NCBI GenBank assembly: GCA_018818905.1
Contig: JAHIRA010000070.1
Location: forward strand, 1 to 8,986
Direction: 5' to 3'
Length of the DNA stretch: 8,986 nucleotides
Origin: Patescibacteria group bacterium
Lineage (GTDB): Bacteria; Patescibacteriota; JABMPQ01; JAHIRA01
The first letter of the stretch is position 1. Each line of letters starts with the position of its first letter. The notes under the pieces were generated by a model that was given only the letters and a program-made list of their open reading frames with translations, had not been told where the DNA came from and did not search any database. A program made the translations under genes and the position numbers. Of the stretch, positions 5,291 to 8,986 are shown piece after piece.

Positions 5291-6529
5291 TCACTTCTTT
5301 GGCAGTGGGAAGAGCCACACCTTGTTGTTGATCGACTTTGCTGTATGATTTTTGCTGGCAGCAAGTGTGACTTCGAAATCACCATCACCGTTGAAGTCAA
5401 TTCCGGTTTCGTGTTCAAAGGTGGACACTTTTGTCCAAGTTCCAACTTTGAAGACGTCTAGCTCAATATCGCCAAGTCTTGCAGAGGCGATCAAGGTTTT
5501 CCCGTCAGGGGTAAAGGCAAAGTTGTAATATTTTTTATCAGTGCTGTGCAAGATTTGCAGGTCAGCTGCATCGAAAGCAACACTTCTGGAGCTTACCTCA
5601 TCCTCTTCGACTGCGATGATCAAGCCACCGCTCGGACTTACTTGTTTCAGGGAGAAGGCTTTGGAGAATGTCTGGGATCGTTTATGCCTTTTCCTCCACA
5701 CTGACCTAACAGAGAGACTTTCTCCAATAGAAGACGCACATTTTTTCTCTTTATCAGAACACCCCACAAATTTTGATTTGAAGTGATAGCAAAGAGCGTC
5801 TTTTTTCATGAAGTGCAGAACATCACAGCTGCCCCCATAGCTTCTTCGTTTTACTAAAAGGCGAAGAGACTTTTTCGCTCGATATATCCTTATTCTAAAA
5901 ATCGTATAGGATGTAGCGACGAAAAGGACCTGGCCTTTCAAAGGGGATATGTTTTTGATTCTCCAGAAGCCGGATTTTTTGCTTCCGAGCAATTTTGTTG
6001 CCAGAAGATTTCCGAACATGTCCCAGATGATAAGGCCACCACAATTTGTCCCAGCAATGATGACATTTTCTTTGCCAATCTTGCCGGTTACGATCTTGGA
6101 GATTTCACCCAAGTCCGCCGACTTCTTGGATTTGCGGCTTTGTAGCCTTGAGCGTTGGGCCTGAAGTTTCCTCAAAACCTTGGTGAGATCAATAGTCAAA
6201 ATCTTTCTTTTGGTCTTGACCCCAAGAACATAGATCTTGTCTCTGGCCGCAATCAGAAGCTCTGATCCTTGCAGGGAAAAAACCATGTCGAGGACACTTT
6301 TCCCGGCGACGAAAAAAGGTTTGAGGATTTTTTTTGTCACTTTCTTTGCAGGCCTACTTGTTGGGGATTTTTTGACAATCGCTTTCTTTGTGCACTCACA
6401 AGCTTTTGTCTTCCACTTGATGACAGTGATCTTCTTTATCTGTGTTTTACGACAGGTAAAGGGAAGAAGAATCAGAAGAAGTGTCCAGGGAAGGAGAATT
6501 ATTATCCAGTTTGCCTTAATCCAAGTCAT
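5291..6529 (-). CDS. Membrane-anchored WD40/beta-propeller-like protein, uncharacterized
   Basis: 412 residues from the ATG at 6527-6529. The frame is open 78 bases further, but that part lies upstream of the predicted transcription start, and AGGTGAGAG sits shortly before this ATG. Residues about 7-24 are one hydrophobic helix (WIIILLPWTLLLILLPF), a signal anchor or uncleaved signal, followed by a very basic stretch (RPAKKVTKKILK). The rest has the rhythm of a beta-propeller: VLDMVFSLQGSELLIAARDKIYVL, NVIIAGTNCGGLIIWDMFGNLL, YYNFAFTPDGKTLIASARLGDIEL. Near the end is DFNGDGDFE (about 378-386), an FG-GAP/calcium-loop pattern like that of the repeat protein at the window's left edge. The cysteine in LPFTC is not a good lipobox. 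Binding or scaffold role only by inference; no enzyme motif seen. No clear terminator of its own was found. Confidence 0.7.
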   Translation of the reverse strand: MTWIKANWIIILLPWTLLLILLPFTCRKTQIKKITVIKWKTKACECTKKAIVKKSPTSRPAKKVTKKILKPFFVAGKSVLDMVFSLQGSELLIAARDKIYVLGVKTKRKILTIDLTKVLRKLQAQRSRLQSRKSKKSADLGEISKIVTGKIGKENVIIAGTNCGGLIIWDMFGNLLATKLLGSKKSGFWRIKNISPLKGQVLFVATSYTIFRIRIYRAKKSLRLLVKRRSYGGSCDVLHFMKKDALCYHFKSKFVGCSDKEKKCASSIGESLSVRSVWRKRHKRSQTFSKAFSLKQVSPSGGLIIAVEEDEVSSRSVAFDAADLQILHSTDKKYYNFAFTPDGKTLIASARLGDIELDVFKVGTWTKVSTFEHETGIDFNGDGDFEVTLAASKNHTAKSINNKVWLFPLPKK

Positions 6530-6598
6530 TTTTCTCTCACCTTTCTTGCAATGGTTGTGTCTGTCCCGTTTGGGTTTTCGTAAAATGAACAGCCCGTG

Positions 6599-6627
6599 AT
6601 TATACATTCTTTTTGCTCAGGAGTCAA
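6599..6627 (-). promoter_or_regulatory. Promoter of the beta-propeller gene
   Basis: Minus strand: -35 TTGACT (6622-6627), 17-base spacer, -10 TATAAT (6599-6604, perfect). The predicted start near 6592 gives a 63-base leader to the ATG at 6529. Confidence 0.8.
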
Positions 6628-6644
6628 TAAATTTCAGAAAAACA

Positions 6645-6673
6645 TTGACTTTTATAAAAAAATTATACATAAT
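6645..6673 (+). promoter_or_regulatory. Divergent plus-strand promoter toward the TrpR-like gene
   Basis: -35 TTGACT (6645-6650), 17-base spacer, -10 CATAAT (6668-6673, 5 of 6). Its -35 mirrors that of the beta-propeller promoter: AGTCAAT (6622-6628) and ATTGACT (6644-6650) are an inverted repeat 15 bases apart. From here the leader to the ATG at 6856 would be about 175 bases. A weaker alternative -10, TATGAT (6826-6831), lies nearer the gene. Confidence 0.6.
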
Positions 6674-6784
6674 AATTAGTCAGTAGAGAAAAAGCTATTT
6701 TCAAGACGTTTGTAAGAGAGAAGTGGCAAAAAGATAGTTTTTGTTAGTGGTAATGCTTATTTTTAGGGTAGTGGGTGCTTTCAC

Positions 6785-6808
6785 AAAAGGAGAAGTACCT
6801 TTTTTTTA
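6785..6808 (+). terminator. Candidate leader terminator/attenuator
   Basis: AAAAGG and CCTTTT form a 6-bp stem with loop AGAAGTA, followed by a run of T on the plus strand, within the leader of the TrpR-like gene. The stem is short and A/T-rich, so it would be a weak terminator at best. Confidence 0.35.
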
Positions 6809-6855
6809 TCAAAACTGTGTTAATATATGATAAGTACAAACTATAAAAGAGGGAT

Positions 6856-7155
6856 ATGAGTAAAAACAAGCACAAGGCATCAAAAAAGGATACTGACAGC
6901 CTCTTTGGGGCCGTTCTAAAACTCAAGACTCTACCAGAAAGTCAGAAATTTTTCCGTGATCTTCTGACAGTCGAAGAATTAAACGAACTGTCAATGAGAT
7001 GGAGAGCCGCTCAAATGATTGATAAAGGCGTGCCTTATAGAGAAATCGCCAAAAAAACAGGTATGTCAACCGCCACAGTTTCGCGGGTGGCTTATTGGCT
7101 CAAATATGGCAAGGGTGGTTACAAGATTGCTATCAAGCGATCGAAAAAGAAATAG
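6856..7155 (+). CDS. TrpR/YerC-like DNA-binding regulator
   Basis: 99 residues, the usual size of the YerC/YecD family of TrpR-related proteins. The core LLTVEELNELSMRWRAAQMIDKG (about 37-58) followed by the helix-turn-helix YREIAKKTGMSTATVSRV (61-78) is characteristic. TrpR binds tryptophan and represses trp genes; YerC-type relatives are widespread, their ligands and targets largely unknown, so a tryptophan role should not be assumed. N- and C-termini are lysine-rich (SKNKHKASKK, KRSKKK). GAGGG stands just before the ATG as Shine-Dalgarno. The gene is divergent from the beta-propeller gene, with shared mirrored promoter sequence, so autoregulation or control of that neighbour is possible. 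Confidence 0.88.
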   Translation: MSKNKHKASKKDTDSLFGAVLKLKTLPESQKFFRDLLTVEELNELSMRWRAAQMIDKGVPYREIAKKTGMSTATVSRVAYWLKYGKGGYKIAIKRSKKK

Positions 7156-7168
7156 ATTTTGACACTAT

Positions 7169-7206
7169 AACCTGGTATTTATCAATAGATTGACGAGGTT
7201 TTTTTT
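7169..7206 (+). terminator. Probable intrinsic terminator of the TrpR-like gene
   Basis: Outer stem AACCT/AGGTT (7169-7173, 7196-7200) with an inner TCAA/TTGA stem, followed by eight T (7199-7206). The stem is short but the T-run is strong and it lies directly after the stop at 7155. Confidence 0.6.
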
Positions 7207-7223
7207 ACTTCATTTTATTGCTC

Positions 7224-7252
7224 TTCACTGAAGATAGATTTTCAGCTATACT
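7224..7252 (+). promoter_or_regulatory. Promoter of hxlA and the downstream genes
   Basis: -35 TTCACT (7224-7229, 4 of 6), 17-base spacer, -10 TATACT (7247-7252, 5 of 6). The predicted start near 7259 gives a leader of about 24 bases without a Shine-Dalgarno. Confidence 0.65.
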
Positions 7253-7282
7253 TTAAGAGCCAAACAAGAATAACATCTACTT

Positions 7283-7930
7283 ATGCAAGACAATGATGTC
7301 AGATTACAACTGGCTTTAGATTTTACCAATCTCAAGAGTGCTATTGAGATTGCAGATCAAGTCAAGGATTATGTTGATATTATCGAGGCTGGGTCTCCTC
7401 TCATCAAAGCTGAGGGTTTGGGAGTAGTAAAAAAGCTCAAAGAAAGATATCCAGAAAAACTCATTATGGCTGACATGAAAACTGCTGATATTGGGAGCTT
7501 GGAAGTCAGAATGGCTGGCAAGGCTGGGGCTGATATCACCACAATTCTTGGTGCATGTCCAACAGAAACAGTGCAGTCAGGGGTGGAAAAGGCTTGGGAA
7601 GAAGGTGACATTAAAATAGCGGTTGATCTTTTGGGAGTACAAAACCTCAAGAAGCGGATCAACGAATTACAAAAATGCAAGCCCAGTTATTTTCTGGTTC
7701 ATGTTGGAATTGATGAACAGAAGGCCGGTAAAGATCCCCTTCGCAAGGTGATTGATGTTGCCAAAGCCTCAAAAACTCCTCTCATTGTTGCCGGCGGGAT
7801 TGATGCCAAGCTTGCCGAAAGACTGGCAAAAATTGATAATGTTGACGTGGTGATTGTTGGCGGAACCATCACCAGAGCTGATGATCCGATTAAGGCAGCT
7901 CAAGAAATAAAGGCGGCGCTTCAGAGTTAA
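7283..7930 (+). CDS. hxlA: 3-hexulose-6-phosphate synthase
   Basis: 215 residues, full length for this (beta/alpha)8-barrel of the orotidine-5'-phosphate decarboxylase superfamily. It condenses ribulose-5-phosphate with formaldehyde to hexulose-6-phosphate, or runs in reverse to make ribulose-5-phosphate. Family marks: LQLALDF (Asp13), DIIEAGSPLIKAEG (32-45), the catalytic DxKxxD as ADMKTADIG (Asp64, Lys66, Asp69), GADITTILG, VDLLGV, HVGIDEQ, then the phosphate-binding VAGGI and VIVGGTITRADDP. These motifs favour HPS over orotidine decarboxylase (PyrF) or 3-keto-gulonate-6-phosphate decarboxylase, its close relatives. The usual partner, the isomerase PHI (hxlB), is not in the window. First gene of a probable set with the coiled-coil gene and ribD. 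In organisms without the oxidative pentose pathway, HPS/PHI often supply pentoses rather than detoxify formaldehyde. Confidence 0.9.
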   Translation: MQDNDVRLQLALDFTNLKSAIEIADQVKDYVDIIEAGSPLIKAEGLGVVKKLKERYPEKLIMADMKTADIGSLEVRMAGKAGADITTILGACPTETVQSGVEKAWEEGDIKIAVDLLGVQNLKKRINELQKCKPSYFLVHVGIDEQKAGKDPLRKVIDVAKASKTPLIVAGGIDAKLAERLAKIDNVDVVIVGGTITRADDPIKAAQEIKAALQS

Positions 7931-8026
7931 AACAACTCATCCTTGCTCGAATCCAATAATTATATTACTCTAAGTTCACAGACCAAATATAGGCAAGCGG
8001 AGACATTTATTATTAAGGGCAAAAAA

Positions 8027-8326
8027 ATGTTGTCTCCAAACGACAAACAAGAAATCCGAACTATCATTCTCGAGGCTTTTGATCAAGTCTTGATTCCGGC
8101 TATGAACGCGATGATGGATGAAAAGATTGACACTAAGTTCGATGAGAAACTTGATGAGAAAATTGACACTAAGTTCGATGAGAAATTCAACGAAAAGCTA
8201 GAACCTATCATGGGAGAGCTAAAAGCTATTCGCCAAGAGAACGCTATGTATCTGTTTGGTCAAAGAAGGCAGGACGAGACGCTTGAAGATCACAAAAAAC
8301 GCCTGAGAAAGTTAGAACTCATTTGA
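8027..8326 (+). CDS. Small coiled-coil protein with tandem 12-residue repeats
   Basis: 99 residues from the ATG at 8027, preceded by AAGGGC as a modest Shine-Dalgarno; a TTG 84 bases upstream in frame is a poorer start. No homologue recognised by name. Residues 31-54 are two copies of DEKIDTKFDEK(L/F), encoded by a 36-bp tandem duplication (8117-8152, 8153-8188), with a decayed third unit NEKLEPIMGELK. The charge pattern suggests a long amphipathic helix or coiled coil; the C-terminal part (LFGQRRQDETLEDHKKRLRKLEL) is also helical and strongly charged. There is no signal peptide or membrane span, though the N-terminal IILEAFDQVLIPAMNAMM is an amphipathic helix. It lies 96 bases after hxlA and 15 before ribD. 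A structural or scaffolding role is a guess. Confidence 0.75.
   Translation: MLSPNDKQEIRTIILEAFDQVLIPAMNAMMDEKIDTKFDEKLDEKIDTKFDEKFNEKLEPIMGELKAIRQENAMYLFGQRRQDETLEDHKKRLRKLELI
8117..8188 (+). repeat. 36-bp tandem duplication within the coiled-coil gene
   Basis: Two adjacent 36-base units beginning GATGA(A/G)AA and containing the identical core ATTGACACTAAGTTCGATGA, differing only at a few positions. Unit length is a multiple of three and equals 12 residues. Confidence 0.85.
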
Positions 8327-8341
8327 GATAAACAACAACAG

Positions 8342-8986
8342 ATGTCATTTCTCCAAGACAAACAGATTATGGAGCAGGTTTTTGGTTTGGCCGGAAATGG
8401 TCAGAATATGGGGCATGATCCCAAAGTTGGAGCCATTGTTGTCAAGAAGGGAAAGATTATCGCTCAGGGATATCATCGGACATCTGGAGAAGACCATGCT
8501 GAAGTTGATGCCTTCAAAAAAGTCAAAAACAAAGCAGAGCTAAAAGGGGCAATTCTTTATACCAATCTTGAGCCGTGTTGTATTTATAGACGGACTCCTT
8601 CGTGTGTTGATCAAATTATAAAATATGGTCTCAAAGAAGTGGTAGTTTCCAACCAAGATCCCTTTCCCCAAGTTAACGGCTTTGGTTTCAAACTTCTAAG
8701 AAAAAGAGGAGTCAAAGTTAGAACTGGCTTGATGAAGTTGTCGGGCGCCCAAGTTAATCAAAGATTTTTCAGTTGGTGCCAGAAGCAAAAGCTCAAGAAG
8801 CCTCAAGTTAATATTAGCACCGCAGCTAGTGCTGACGGCAAAATCGTTGATCATACTTTGGCTGAAACACATATTTCTTCTCCAGCAGACAAGCGTTACA
8901 AAGATAGCCTGCGCAGTCAGCATGATGCTATTCTTATTGGCGGGGAAACTTTTCTGAGAGACGACCCTTCTCTTATTATCAAGGAC
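8342..8986 (+). CDS. ribD: Riboflavin biosynthesis deaminase/reductase RibD, 3' end outside window
   Basis: 215 codons visible from the ATG at 8342; open at the window end, so partial. RibD deaminates, then reduces, the pyrimidine intermediate of riboflavin synthesis. The deaminase domain (about 1-145) shows DPKVGAIVVKKGKIIAQGYH, the zinc site HAEV (His52, Glu54) and PCC...SC (Cys79, Cys88). The usual PCSHxGRTPPC is here PCCIYRRTPSC: zinc cysteines are kept, but the conserved SH and G are replaced. The reductase domain begins PQVNISTAASADGKI and includes the NADPH-site part LRSQHDAILIGGETFLRDDPSL. No Shine-Dalgarno; a CAACAACAG run precedes the ATG. Its stop-to-start gap of 15 bases to the coiled-coil gene supports cotranscription. 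Whether the substituted deaminase site is active cannot be told from sequence alone. Confidence 0.9.
   Translation, partial: MSFLQDKQIMEQVFGLAGNGQNMGHDPKVGAIVVKKGKIIAQGYHRTSGEDHAEVDAFKKVKNKAELKGAILYTNLEPCCIYRRTPSCVDQIIKYGLKEVVVSNQDPFPQVNGFGFKLLRKRGVKVRTGLMKLSGAQVNQRFFSWCQKQKLKKPQVNISTAASADGKIVDHTLAETHISSPADKRYKDSLRSQHDAILIGGETFLRDDPSLIIKD

Noticed and set aside
5057..5461. Plus-strand 134-residue frame
   Set aside because: It overlaps the 3' part of tmRNA, its terminator and the end of the propeller gene; a chance frame.
6237..6599. Plus-strand frames of 120 and 104 residues
   Set aside because: Shadows of the anchor and basic part of the propeller gene on the opposite strand; hydrophobicity is a by-product of the codon pattern.
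6530..6607. Earlier ATG for the beta-propeller gene
   Set aside because: It lies upstream of the transcription start predicted from TTGACT-17-TATAAT, and the ATG at 6529 has a Shine-Dalgarno-like sequence and directly precedes the anchor helix.
7943..8026. TTG start for the coiled-coil gene
   Set aside because: The 28 extra residues look unstructured and the ATG at 8027 has an upstream AAGGGC.
1..8986. Recoded UGA (code 25)
   Set aside because: TGA ends several genes at sensible places and is not found inside conserved proteins; tryptophan is TGG.

Overview
The window looks like chromosomal DNA of an uncultured bacterium with a small genome, most likely of the Candidate Phyla Radiation (Patescibacteria, perhaps a Parcubacteria-type lineage). 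This is an inference from several things seen together: moderate-to-low GC, the style of the FG-GAP repeat surface protein, a TrpR/YerC-type regulator, a tmRNA without an encoded CCA end, mostly weak or absent Shine-Dalgarno sequences, and a stand-alone hexulose-6-phosphate synthase. TGA is used as a stop and not inside genes, so the code is the standard bacterial one, not the UGA-glycine code of Gracilibacteria/SR1. No taxon is proven.

Layout. Bases 2-295 hold the 3' end of a secreted or surface FG-GAP/VCBS-like repeat protein (+). It converges on a NIF3/DUF34 metalloprotein (-) across a perfect 29-bp bidirectional terminator. Then, all on the minus strand and read right to left, come a GNAT acetyltransferase, infC (IF3, apparently with an AUU start), a 73-residue unknown protein with a strong Shine-Dalgarno, rpmI (L35) and rplT (L20). 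The usual infC-rpmI-rplT operon is here split into units with separate promoters and terminators; the gap between infC and rpmI holds the small unknown gene and a 141-bp palindromic element.

On the plus strand follow smpB and ssrA (tmRNA), the two parts of the trans-translation ribosome-rescue system, separated by a second element of paired inverted hairpins (about 131 bp). The tmRNA is complete: alanine-type acceptor stem, two pseudoknots readable by eye, and a 27-residue tag. After it lies a membrane-anchored beta-propeller-like protein (-), whose promoter is back to back with a plus-strand promoter pointing at a TrpR/YerC-like regulator. Then comes a plus-strand set: hexulose-6-phosphate synthase (hxlA), a coiled-coil protein with an internal 36-bp tandem duplication, and the start of ribD (riboflavin deaminase/reductase), cut by the window end.

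How it fits together. The centre is translation machinery (IF3, L35, L20, SmpB, tmRNA, possibly a Rim-type acetyltransferase). The right end is small-metabolite chemistry: HxlA can supply ribulose-5-phosphate in organisms without the oxidative pentose phosphate pathway, and ribulose-5-phosphate is a riboflavin precursor, so its position beside ribD may be meaningful. The least explained items are the two palindromic intergenic elements, the small gene between infC and rpmI, the mirrored divergent promoter with a possible attenuated leader at 6599-6810, and the coiled-coil repeat protein.
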